A stretch of DNA of 49,566 nt from a virus: IMG/VR virus record IMGVR_UViG_3300025732_001505, positions 1-49,566 of that record, one strand, 5' to 3'. This document shows, in pieces, positions 7,178 through 13,476 of the stretch. Under the pieces are notes generated by a model. That model was given only the letters and a program-made list of their open reading frames with translations. It was not told the DNA's origin and made no database searches. The stretch's first letter is position 1; every line of letters starts with the position of its first letter. Both the position numbers and the translations under genes were made by a program.

Positions 7178-7684
7178 CTACCAACTTCCTTTTTGGGTGA
7201 GCATGTAGGCGATGAAGTAGTAGAGCGCCATGCTCGCTGAGACGCCAATGATGATGGCGAGAGTCCACTCAACGAGTGTGTCGACGAGGTCTTGACGACG
7301 CTTGAGTTGATCGCGAACCATCTTCTCACGGCTCGACTTGATGTCGCGACGGAGTTGTTGGAATTCTTGGTAGCCCGACATGCCAAGGTGACCGAGTTCT
7401 CCCCATGTGAACATGTGGTAAATCTCTTTTTCCATGTCGGCGAGTTTTTGTTTGGCAGCCATCTTGTCGAAAGCCTCTTTCGTCTCAGAGGTGTCGAACT
7501 TGATGGGCTTCCAGATGCTGGGCTTGGTGTCTTTGCCGAGCCAATGATTGAGATCGTCGACAGCTTCTGCCCACTTGGTGAGTTGCTTAAAGACGTCTTC
7601 GACTTCGCGCCCCGTCTTGACAACGGCCTTCACGCCATTGAAGGCGGCATTGAGCGCTGAGAATGCGGCGATCAGTTCTACCAC
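7178..7684 (-). CDS. Membrane-anchored helical protein
   Basis: The protein has 168 residues from the GTG at 7684. The ribosome site AAGGAG lies eight bases upstream, inside a hairpin loop (7683-7710). The N-terminus is an amphipathic Ala-rich helix, the middle is coiled-coil-like and charged, and one hydrophobic segment (about residues 140-162, ending YYFIAYML) precedes a short tail. With one C-terminal membrane span and a long charged soluble part, it resembles membrane-tethered accessory proteins such as spanin- or holin-associated proteins. No family was recognised. It ends tail-to-tail with the plus-strand gene, one base apart, without a visible terminator between them. Confidence 0.65.
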   Translation of the reverse strand: MVELIAAFSALNAAFNGVKAVVKTGREVEDVFKQLTKWAEAVDDLNHWLGKDTKPSIWKPIKFDTSETKEAFDKMAAKQKLADMEKEIYHMFTWGELGHLGMSGYQEFQQLRRDIKSSREKMVRDQLKRRQDLVDTLVEWTLAIIIGVSASMALYYFIAYMLTQKGSW

Positions 7685-7710
7685 TAGGCTTGCTCCTTGA
7701 TGAGCCTAGT
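7683..7710 (-). promoter_or_regulatory. Hairpin presenting the Shine-Dalgarno in its loop
   Basis: ACTAGGCT (7683-7690) and AGCCTAGT (7703-7710) are perfect complements flanking a 12-base loop. Read on the minus strand, the loop holds AAGGAG and the stem's 3' arm runs into the GTG start at 7684. Inference: an RNA switch or enhancer of initiation for the 168-residue membrane protein. Confidence 0.6.
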
Positions 7711-7742
7711 TTGCGAGCGCAGTAGATAGTTCGTCGTCCTCG

Positions 7743-7780
7743 TTTTTATAAGACAAACGGGCCACGCGAGAGCGTGACCC
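7743..7780 (-). terminator. Rho-independent terminator (minus strand)
   Basis: The stem (7772-7780 with 7759-7767, nine pairs including one G-U) has a four-base loop. On the minus strand it is followed by a T-rich stretch (GTTTGTCTT). It ends the small-gene operon that starts at 9273. Confidence 0.65.
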
Positions 7781-7789
7781 GACAAAACG

Positions 7790-7927
7790 TCAGCGCTTTT
7801 TCTTGGGCGCTGGTTTCTTTTCCGACATCTTTTCCGAGCGCTCCTTGCGAGGCGACTCGGCTTTCTCGTGCTTCTTCATTGCGGTGGTGGACTTGTAGGT
7901 CTCCTTGCCGCCGTATTCCTTTTTCAT
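7790..7927 (-). CDS. Lys/Glu-rich short protein
   Basis: The protein has 45 residues; the ATG at 7927 has AAAGGA upstream. It begins MKKEYGGKETYKSTTAMKKHEK, a pattern I associate with very short highly charged phage proteins found between structural and early genes. The C-terminus (KKPAPKKKR) is strongly basic. Roughly half the residues are Lys, Glu or Arg. The start overlaps the stop of the preceding gene (ATGA), and a terminator lies directly downstream. Nucleic-acid binding is plausible but unproven. Confidence 0.6.
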   Translation of the reverse strand: MKKEYGGKETYKSTTAMKKHEKAESPRKERSEKMSEKKPAPKKKR

Positions 7928-8103
7928 TTGAGCTTTCCTTTCACGGGCTTCTTGGTGGGACGTTTGGTGACCACGGGGATCACCTTCTCTTTGATGACCG
8001 CGACCTTGACGACCGCCTTCACCACATTGGCGGCGCAACCAAGCGACGCGCAAATGTTCGGGGACTTACAGCTTGAGCAGAGTGCATTCATGGGCTTCAC
8101 CAT
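7924..8103 (-). CDS. Short cysteine-containing basic protein
   Basis: The protein has 59 residues from the ATG at 8103. The first 25 residues have four cysteines (CSSCKSPNICASLGC), a plausible zinc-binding knuckle. The rest alternates Val/Ile with Lys and ends in a proline-lysine tail. It overlaps its upstream gene by seven bases and its downstream gene by four, so the three are translated as a coupled set. Small phage proteins with this CxxC...C pattern occur beside KARRKSYYARHN-type proteins, as here. Function is unknown. Confidence 0.6.
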   Translation of the reverse strand: MVKPMNALCSSCKSPNICASLGCAANVVKAVVKVAVIKEKVIPVVTKRPTKKPVKGKLK

Positions 8104-8372
8104 TTAACTTTGTTTGACCAGTAGCGGGCACTGAAGATGTCAGGGCTTGAGTCTTGTGCGTTGTGGCGGGCGTAGTAGGACTTGCGTCGAGCCTTGTCCT
8201 TTGCGGACTTGGGGTTCTTGCCTGCGCCGGTAACGCCTTGCTGACCAAAGCGCACAATTTTCTCTTTGCCATCTTTGCATGCCTTGACGACGTGAGACTT
8301 CGTCTTATGACCCGGAGTCTTCTGTGGTTTGTTGCAAGCCATCTTCGACTTGCTTGCTGGTTTCGTTGCCAT
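8097..8372 (-). CDS. DUF6321-like small basic protein
   Basis: The protein has 91 residues; the ATG at 8372 is preceded by GAGGAGA. The centre and C-terminus contain FGQQGVTGAG, KARRKSYYARHN and a final YWSNKVKW. I recognise this motif series from a widespread phage family (DUF6321) of short, basic, often duplicated proteins of unknown role. The first 68 bases overlap the 3' end of the upstream nuclease gene in another frame, so the nuclease's last 22 residues and this protein's N-terminus share DNA. Confidence 0.75.
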   Translation of the reverse strand: MATKPASKSKMACNKPQKTPGHKTKSHVVKACKDGKEKIVRFGQQGVTGAGKNPKSAKDKARRKSYYARHNAQDSSPDIFSARYWSNKVKW

Positions 8373-8778
8373 GTTGTTTCTCCTCAATGCGGAAGCCGAC
8401 CTGCGAAAGCAGGGCGGCGTATAGGTCAAGCCAATCATCGAGACGCATGACCACGAGGCTGTCGCCTGTCGCAACTCTGCTACGTCTCGATATTACAACG
8501 GGTTTCTCTGGTGCGCGTTTGCCACGGATGCCAGTCTCGGCCTGCTCCATGGCGGCATAGGGTTGGAATTTTTCTGTTCGCTTGGCTTCGACCCAGACTT
8601 CTGGGGTTCCAATGAGGTCGGCGCTGCCGCCGCCTGAGACGAACTGTCGACCGCCGCCTGAGAGGGGAGCGCGGTAGACCTGCTCTCGACCGCCGAAGAG
8701 TCGGTCATTCATGTAGTGGGCAATCTCACGCTCGTAAGCGTCGCCTTTTGCCTTTGCGCCTTTCGGGCTTAGTCCCAT
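8305..8778 (-). CDS. PD-(D/E)XK nuclease, Holliday-junction-resolvase-like
   Basis: The protein has 157 residues from the ATG at 8778. KGDAYEREIAHYM near residues 11-23 supplies the first acidic residue. A Gly-rich loop and SADLIG (Asp near residue 53) come next, then VWVEAKRTE (Glu-x-Lys near 63-65), completing the PD-(D/E)XK core. A conserved Gln helix (MEQAE) follows. Length and order match phage/archaeal-type Holliday junction resolvases or recombination nucleases, which cut branched DNA before packaging. The last 22 residues overlap the next gene and may be a dispensable tail. It starts inside the end of the HTH/zinc-ribbon gene. Confidence 0.75.
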   Translation of the reverse strand: MGLSPKGAKAKGDAYEREIAHYMNDRLFGGREQVYRAPLSGGGRQFVSGGGSADLIGTPEVWVEAKRTEKFQPYAAMEQAETGIRGKRAPEKPVVISRRSRVATGDSLVVMRLDDWLDLYAALLSQVGFRIEEKQHGNETSKQVEDGLQQTTEDSGS

Positions 8779-9092
8779 AAACGGTACTCCGTGTCATCGT
8801 CGTCAAGTGTAGAGCGGCATTTGTCGCAGAAATATTGCCACTTAGGACGAGGTCGGTCGTCCTTACACTTCATGCACGGGCGAACCCATACGTTCTTCTT
8901 GTTCGAGCGCGTCATTGAGACGGCATACTTTGCCCCCTCGAACTCCGCCAGACCCTCTCTTTGTAATATTCGTTTCAGCGTGTCGACGCACACCCCAAGT
9001 GACGTCGCCATGCTTGTGTAATGTTCACCGTTCTCGACGGCCTGCCGGAGGAACGCTCTCTCCATCTGAGAGAGAACCCTCGGCTTTGTCAT
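8769..9092 (-). CDS. HTH plus zinc-ribbon protein
   Basis: The protein has 107 residues; the ATG at 9092 has AAAGGAG six bases upstream. Residues about 8-45 form a helix-turn-helix (TSMATSLGVCVDTLKRIL). The C-terminal 40 residues carry CMKC and CDKC pairs, a zinc ribbon. This is a plausible transcription regulator. The combination repeats the layout of the 106-residue protein at 5947 without obvious sequence identity. Its start lies inside the upstream gene (68-base overlap) and its stop inside the resolvase gene (10 bases). Confidence 0.7.
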   Translation of the reverse strand: MTKPRVLSQMERAFLRQAVENGEHYTSMATSLGVCVDTLKRILQREGLAEFEGAKYAVSMTRSNKKNVWVRPCMKCKDDRPRPKWQYFCDKCRSTLDDDDTEYRLWD

Positions 9093-9273
9093 TCACGACT
9101 CCTTTCCTCAACCCCATTCCGACCCCGCAACTGACGCAATACTTGCCGCCCGCAGTGCCGGTGAGAAAGGTGCGGATATTCCTTGCACACCGTAGGCACT
9201 TGAACCACTTAAACTTTTGTCCAGCTTGTGTCGCATTCTGCTCTTGACAAGATTCTTTCACGCTCGCTACCAT
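9025..9273 (-). CDS. Small zinc-ribbon protein
   Basis: The protein has 82 residues from the ATG at 9273, with only a weak ribosome site (AGGG). CLRC and CVSC pairs 19 residues apart in the middle form a zinc ribbon, with basic residues between. The last 23 residues share DNA with the start of the next gene. It is the first gene after the 9301 terminator, so a promoter should lie at 9274-9345 on the minus strand, but I could not place one securely. It may be a nucleic-acid-binding accessory protein. Confidence 0.6.
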   Translation of the reverse strand: MVASVKESCQEQNATQAGQKFKWFKCLRCARNIRTFLTGTAGGKYCVSCGVGMGLRKGVVNDKAEGSLSDGESVPPAGRRER

Positions 9274-9280
9274 CCCTATT

Positions 9281-9346
9281 AAGAACTAACACACTGATAG
9301 AAACCACCCTTCGGGTGGTTTTTCAGTAATAAGTGTAGTAGTTCTT
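9281..9346. promoter_or_regulatory. Long interrupted palindrome around a terminator
   Basis: AAGAACTA (9281-9288) is mirrored by TAGTTCTT (9339-9346), and an ACACT/AGTGT pair lies further in. The centre is the 9301-9323 stem. Together they form one nested fold or paired operator half-sites around the terminator. Confidence 0.5.
9301..9323. terminator. Bidirectional Rho-independent terminator
   Basis: A nine-bp stem AAACCACCC/GGGTGGTTT (9301-9309 with 9313-9321) has a three-base loop. It is followed by T residues on the plus strand and by a shorter T-rich run (TTTCT) on the minus strand. It separates the replication operon (12572-9347) from the small-gene operon that begins at 9273. Confidence 0.75.
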
Positions 9347-9679
9347 TTAGGGCTTGACCTCCTTGGACACGAAAGCCTCGACATCACGGTAGACCTGTTG
9401 CCTCGCCACGTTGTCCGTCACCGCCTCCTTCCATCCCGCATAACGCATCTCGGTCTCGCACCGCTCAAGCAAGTCGAGCGCGTCACTCATGTCATTTGCC
9501 AAGTCCCAGTCAGGGTTGAACTCGTTCTCACCTTCAGGATCGAAGCGCTCTGGGTACGTCTCGATGTACTCCTTGACCGCCTCTGCCATTGGCGCGGCGT
9601 TGGATGTTGAGCCAACCGGCATTACGCCGGGGCGGGTTGTCAGCCACCCGGCGAAGTCATAAATGTCTTGCTGTCTCAT
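9347..9679 (-). CDS. Hypothetical acidic protein
   Basis: The protein has 110 residues from the ATG at 9679, which overlaps the preceding stop (ATGA); a GTG at 9688 is the alternative. It is strongly acidic and helical, with a central stretch rich in Asp, Glu and Asn followed by a helix bearing LLERCETEMRYAGW. It has no membrane segment or known motif. It is the last gene of the replication operon before the terminator. Confidence 0.65.
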   Translation of the reverse strand: MRQQDIYDFAGWLTTRPGVMPVGSTSNAAPMAEAVKEYIETYPERFDPEGENEFNPDWDLANDMSDALDLLERCETEMRYAGWKEAVTDNVARQQVYRDVEAFVSKEVKP

Positions 9680-10044
9680 TTCTGCCACCCCCTCATAAGT
9701 CGAGCGATCAGTTGGTGTTCTGCGCCAACGACCAGTTCATGATGCGTGTCGCCCAGCTTGGCAGCCGTCTCGCAGAAGTCGGCGACCAGCAGATGAAGTA
9801 CCTCGTGAAGCGCCAGCCTCTCGACGTCGTCCTCTATTCCGAAGTCGGCTTCGCACTGCTCGGTCAGTCGGATCGAAGCGTTCTTTGAGACGGAGTTGTA
9901 CTGCGTCTGAGCCACCACGTTCCCGCCAATCTGCTCGTGAACAATCATGAGGTTCCACTCGACCAAGCCGAAGAGCGCAACGAGTTCCTCGACGGACTCC
10001 TTGAACAGCTTGAAGTCGCACTCATCAAAACGAAATGTCTTCAT
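9676..10044 (-). CDS. HExxH putative metalloprotein
   Basis: The protein has 122 residues; the ATG at 10044 follows GGAGGT. Near residue 83 it carries ALHEVLHLL, an HExxH zinc-site motif inside a helix, preceded by a beta-rich half. The arrangement (small protein, two or three strands, one HExxH helix) resembles SprT-like or minimal zincin domains. A third zinc ligand is not certain; His98, His99 or a nearby Glu could serve. Operon partners are the primase-helicase and a coiled-coil protein, which would fit a protease acting on replication proteins, but this is inference. Confidence 0.65.
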   Translation of the reverse strand: MKTFRFDECDFKLFKESVEELVALFGLVEWNLMIVHEQIGGNVVAQTQYNSVSKNASIRLTEQCEADFGIEDDVERLALHEVLHLLVADFCETAAKLGDTHHELVVGAEHQLIARLMRGWQK

Positions 10045-10382
10045 CAGACCTCCAACCTGTCTCGGATTTGGCACATCCTTGTGATGAGCATGTCGATTTG
10101 CATGTTGCTCTCCCTCAAGCTGAGTACCAACATGGAGTTCCCGCGCACATCCTTCGACACCCTGCCAGTAGCTGGCACTTCGTTCTGAGACATGATGGGT
10201 CGCAGACGCATCTCCACCTGAGACACCATTTCTTCGAGAGTGGAAATACGGTTTCTGAGACCACCAAGTTCGTCTTCAGTTGCCGACTCTTGTCTTGGGA
10301 CTTCAGGCCCAAGCCCAAGCGTAGGGTTCAGAGTCGAGCCGAGTTGAGCGCCAATGCCCATGTGTGATTGACCGATGTTCAT
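10044..10382 (-). CDS. Coiled-coil hypothetical protein
   Basis: The protein has 112 residues; the ATG at 10382 lies five bases after AAAGGAG. The N-terminal third is Gly/Pro-rich. Residues about 38-62 form a leucine-heptad coiled coil (GGLRNRISTLEEMVSQVEMRL), and the C-terminus is another helix. Both ends overlap neighbours by ATGA-type junctions, so it is translated together with the primase-helicase. An oligomerising accessory factor of replication is possible. No family was recognised. Confidence 0.65.
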   Translation of the reverse strand: MNIGQSHMGIGAQLGSTLNPTLGLGPEVPRQESATEDELGGLRNRISTLEEMVSQVEMRLRPIMSQNEVPATGRVSKDVRGNSMLVLSLRESNMQIDMLITRMCQIRDRLEV

Positions 10383-12382
10383 GAGTTCTCCTTTATGCCC
10401 AGCCATCTACGAACTTCGTAGGCCGGGACTTTCATACGCATTGAAATCTCCACGGGTGTGGAGCCTTGGGTGTGGAGCAGGTGCATGGCCTGCTGCTTCT
10501 TGGATTTGGTTGAGACGATGAACTTCTCGCTGCTGCCCAACTTTTCGGCCCAGCCGATGTAGTGGGTGTCGTGAAGCTCAGTCTGCTGCCGGACTTTTCC
10601 GTAGGTGATTTGTGTCACCATGGTGAGACGGGTGTCGTCACCAGCTTGCTTTTCGAGGTATCCCCATGGGGTGAACTCGCGTCCGTCTATCGCATACACG
10701 GATAGGTCGCCGTCCCACAGACCGGCCTTTGACTTGGCGTCGTTCTTCTCGCGGAAGACCTGAGTGACAAAAACCTGCGTGTCGATGTCGGTCAACTGCG
10801 CGGTCGAGCCAGCCTCGCGCCCCAGCCCAGCTTCGCCCGGTTTGTTGCGGTGGTGCACCATGACCACGCTGGCTTGGTATCGGTTGCGGATTGCCTTGGC
10901 GACATGATTGACCTTCGCCCACTCACTTGCTGATGCTTCTTCGAGACCACGGAATGCGTTGCGGATGGTGTCGATCACAACAATGTCGGGCTGAACCACG
11001 TCGAGCCACTGACCAAGCATGCGAAAACCGCTCTCCTCCATCAGGTTCATCTCGCCGCCATCCTCTGGTGCAATCAAGGTGGGAGACCAGATACCAAGGT
11101 GGTGGCCCGTGTCGCCAAACATCTTGTTGAACTCTTTGAGACGACGCAGCACCGTGCGGCGCGGGTTGTCGTAGTCCATGTAGAAAATCTTGGCTGGCTT
11201 CCCGAGTTGGTACGGGCCAAACCATTCGTGCCCAGAAGCAAGGGCGGCGAGCATGGCTGAGAGGAAGTAGGATTTGCCGTGACCGTTGTAGCCTGCGATT
11301 TGGGTGATGGTTCCGGCGGGGATGATGGGGTCTGACCAGTAGACTTCGTCCTTCATTTCCGCCAAAAGGCGGTCGACTGCGTCTGAATAGATGGGGATCA
11401 GCGATCCAGTTGCGTTTTTGGGTGACTCTTTTTTGCGTCGGCTACCGTCTTCTGCGTAATCCTCGGGGTAGTTTCTGCGATCCATCTCCTGTGCGCTGCG
11501 TAGGGTGACCTCTACTTCGCGTCGATCAAGATGCTGATCGAAGAAGTCATCCATGAAGGCTTCGCACACCACCCTCAAGTCATCGCCAACCACGCCCTGT
11601 CTGATCTTCTGTCCCGCGAATCGGACAAGCCAGTTGTTCCTGCCGTCTCCGTCGGTCATCTTGCGACCAAGGTGCGCCACCCTCTGCGCGGCTTGCTCGT
11701 AGACGCTCATGGAGTCCGCCTCTGACGCCACACGGTAGTCGGACAGGTTCAAGGCGTCGAAGCTGAACTCCCCGTCAAGCTGTGTCTCAACCTCGGTTGG
11801 CTTGCCAGCCCATACCCATTCCCCCAGATCGTCAACAGAGGTCTCGTAGCCGCAGTCGAACTCATACTGGTGCGAGACGACACCGTTCTCGTCGAGCTTG
11901 ATGGATGGCGGCATGACCACATAGCCACCGTCGCCACGGAAGTCCAAGCCCTCGACCTTGGGCCAGTCTCGGGCCACGCCGCCAACCTTGTTGGCGAAGC
12001 GCTTGCCGTGCCCCGGGTGGGCAAAATAAAAGTGCTTGCCACGGGTGGTGTTCACCGTGATGGGCGAAGTCATTCCGTTCTTCTTGGCGTAATCGACAGC
12101 CGCTTGGTTGTCGCAATCCAAGACGAGCACCCCGCTGATGACTCCCGTCACCAAGGCGAGGTTGAAGACTTCCACGCGACCACCTTCCTTGGTAGGCGCT
12201 CCATTCTCAAACCAGTCGTCTACCTCTTCTTGGGTAGTCGCTTGGGTCTGGTATTTCTTCCACTCGTTGAGCGGCTTCTTGCTGGAGATCGAGAGAGGGA
12301 TGACCGTCCATCCCCTCTCAATCGCCATTGATGCTGCGTCATACAGCGTTTGTTTCAGGTCTTGCTTGGTCGGCGCTGTCAT
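10379..12382 (-). CDS. Primase-polymerase/helicase replication protein
   Basis: The protein has 667 residues; the ATG at 12382 follows GAGGAAG. The N-terminal 200 residues are a bifunctional primase/polymerase (AEP) domain. Visible landmarks are GVLVLDCDN (metal-binding Asp residues near 86-88), RGKHFYFAHP near 115 and DFRGDGGYVVMPPS near 144. The C-terminal half is a RecA-fold helicase of the AAA_25/RepA type. Walker A is GYNGHGKS near residue 366, a DYDN strand lies near 400, Walker B is IVVIDT near 470, and VVMVHHRNK is a sensor-like strand. Such fusions prime and unwind DNA during phage or plasmid replication. Its first 44 bases overlap the Cro-like gene, so its expression is tied to the switch. 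No replicative DNA polymerase gene is visible in this window. Confidence 0.9.
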   Translation of the reverse strand: MTAPTKQDLKQTLYDAASMAIERGWTVIPLSISSKKPLNEWKKYQTQATTQEEVDDWFENGAPTKEGGRVEVFNLALVTGVISGVLVLDCDNQAAVDYAKKNGMTSPITVNTTRGKHFYFAHPGHGKRFANKVGGVARDWPKVEGLDFRGDGGYVVMPPSIKLDENGVVSHQYEFDCGYETSVDDLGEWVWAGKPTEVETQLDGEFSFDALNLSDYRVASEADSMSVYEQAAQRVAHLGRKMTDGDGRNNWLVRFAGQKIRQGVVGDDLRVVCEAFMDDFFDQHLDRREVEVTLRSAQEMDRRNYPEDYAEDGSRRKKESPKNATGSLIPIYSDAVDRLLAEMKDEVYWSDPIIPAGTITQIAGYNGHGKSYFLSAMLAALASGHEWFGPYQLGKPAKIFYMDYDNPRRTVLRRLKEFNKMFGDTGHHLGIWSPTLIAPEDGGEMNLMEESGFRMLGQWLDVVQPDIVVIDTIRNAFRGLEEASASEWAKVNHVAKAIRNRYQASVVMVHHRNKPGEAGLGREAGSTAQLTDIDTQVFVTQVFREKNDAKSKAGLWDGDLSVYAIDGREFTPWGYLEKQAGDDTRLTMVTQITYGKVRQQTELHDTHYIGWAEKLGSSEKFIVSTKSKKQQAMHLLHTQGSTPVEISMRMKVPAYEVRRWLGIKENS

Positions 12383-12572
12383 TTGCTTCCTCAAAGTAAT
12401 GGTTCAAGTTAAGGTCAGGGTTAGAAGCGAGGAGCTTTTCAAACTGGCGGGTGTTCATCAGGCCAGTGGCGATCATCCGGTAGGGCGCAGTGCGCGTCTT
12501 GCCGAGAATCGTCGCGACACGCCTGATCCCACCGCAATCGTCGATGAGTTTCTTGGCGTTGAAATTTCTCAC
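12339..12572 (-). CDS. Cro-like helix-turn-helix protein
   Basis: The protein has 77 residues from the GTG at 12572, which follows AAGGAGA. Residues about 5-50 form a compact HTH: KKLIDDCGG, then IRRVATILGKTRTAPYRMI, resembling Cro-type repressors that read an inverted repeat. The C-terminus is acidic and polar and overlaps the primase-helicase gene. It is the first minus-strand gene beside the divergent control region holding the GTGTC/GACAC palindromes, so it is a prime candidate to bind them. A TTG start at 12611 is possible but would add an unlikely leader. Confidence 0.7.
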   Translation of the reverse strand: MRNFNAKKLIDDCGGIRRVATILGKTRTAPYRMIATGLMNTRQFEKLLASNPDLNLNHYFEEANDSADQARPETNAV

Positions 12573-12749
12573 GGTCTCTCCTTGTTTGCAGGGCGGTATG
12601 CCCAGCCCCAACTGTGCCAGAATTCAGACAGGTAGTCCATGACGTGTCACGTTACTGAGACACATTCTGGACAAAACTGTATGGCACACCTGTCCCGATG
12701 ATGATACAGTGTCCTCACCCTTAACCATAACCATGAGGTAACCATCACT
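12573..12749. promoter_or_regulatory. Divergent control region (genetic switch)
   Basis: This 177-base gap separates the minus-strand replication operon from the plus-strand recombination operon. It holds three 20-base sites with TGT/ACA arms: CTGTGCCAGAATTCAGACAG (12612-12631), GTGTCACGTTACTGAGACAC (12644-12663) and CTGTCCCGATGATGATACAG (12690-12709). The middle one is the best match to the integrase operator. Promoters must lie here, but no -35/-10 pair is close enough to consensus for me to assign it. Confidence 0.65.
12644..12663. promoter_or_regulatory. Operator-like palindrome in the switch region
   Basis: The 20-bp inverted repeat has GTGTC and GACAC arms with a ten-base centre. It matches the site at 4722-4741 at 16 of 20 positions with identical spacing. 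The two sites are about 7.9 kb apart, in front of different operons. Confidence 0.7.
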
Positions 12750-13160
12750 ATGAGCGATTGGGATAAATTCGAGGCGGCCTCTGCCGCCGCACCAAAGACA
12801 GCGCTTGCAGATGCGCTCGTCGCAGCCAAAGAAAAACTCGACGCAGCCGAGGCGGAGTACAAGAGGCTCTGCGATGAGGCCATCAGTCGAGTGTCAGACG
12901 ACTTCGGTGACCACGTCATTGACGCACCTGAAGCAATCATCACCGTGTCTCGCGGTTGCAAGTACGAATGGGATCAGAAAATTTTGACCGCCCTTTTTGA
13001 GAGTGGAGTCAAGATGCCCGACTTCGTCAAGAAACATCTCGCCGTAGACAAGCGCAAGTTCGACCGCATGTCGGAAGAAGACCGCGCACCACTTCTCCCC
13101 GCCCTCACACGCAAGCCCGGAAACGTGACTGTCAAAGTCACGAGGAAGGGCGAGGCGTGA
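12750..13160 (+). CDS. Hypothetical early protein
   Basis: The protein has 136 residues; the ATG at 12750 lies 10 bases after GAGGTAA. The N-terminal 55 residues are an Ala/Glu/Lys helix (coiled-coil-like), followed by a small alpha/beta part and a C-terminal basic strand pair (NVTVKVTRKGEA). It is the first gene rightward from the switch, so it should be expressed earliest. Its partners downstream are recombination proteins, which suggests an accessory or regulatory role. No family was recognised. Confidence 0.7.
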   Translation: MSDWDKFEAASAAAPKTALADALVAAKEKLDAAEAEYKRLCDEAISRVSDDFGDHVIDAPEAIITVSRGCKYEWDQKILTALFESGVKMPDFVKKHLAVDKRKFDRMSEEDRAPLLPALTRKPGNVTVKVTRKGEA

Positions 13161-13161
13161 C

Positions 13162-13476
13162 ATGGCAAACAAAAGAAAGTGGACAGACGAACAAAAGGAA
13201 CAACAAAGCCAGCGCCTCAAGAGGTACTGGAGTCAGAGACAGGCTCGTGAGCATCACTCGCAAGCCATGAAAGAGCATTGGGCAGAGCGTAAAAAAAGGC
13301 GAAGCCCTGCACCCACGCTGACAAAGCAACAAAGACTCGACAACCAAGCCGCGCTTGTTGCCATCGCCAGCATCAAGGAGTTCGTGGAACGCGACGTCGG
13401 CACATCGCTGACAGTCGCGCAAGTCGCGAACATCATTTGTTCAAACTATGCAAGGAACCACAATGTTCAATCCTAA
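13162..13476 (+). CDS. Basic DNA-binding-like small protein
   Basis: The protein has 104 residues, beginning one base after the preceding stop. The N-terminus is rich in Lys, Arg, Gln and Trp, with two similar repeats: KWTDEQKEQQSQRLKRYW and a second with REHHSQAMKEHW. Both resemble the short DNA-contacting modules of NUMOD-type or homeodomain-like proteins. The C-terminal half is a separate helical region (VAIASIKEFV). It overlaps the Sak4-like gene by 14 bases. DNA binding is inferred from charge and repeat pattern only. Confidence 0.6.
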   Translation: MANKRKWTDEQKEQQSQRLKRYWSQRQAREHHSQAMKEHWAERKKRRSPAPTLTKQQRLDNQAALVAIASIKEFVERDVGTSLTVAQVANIICSNYARNHNVQS

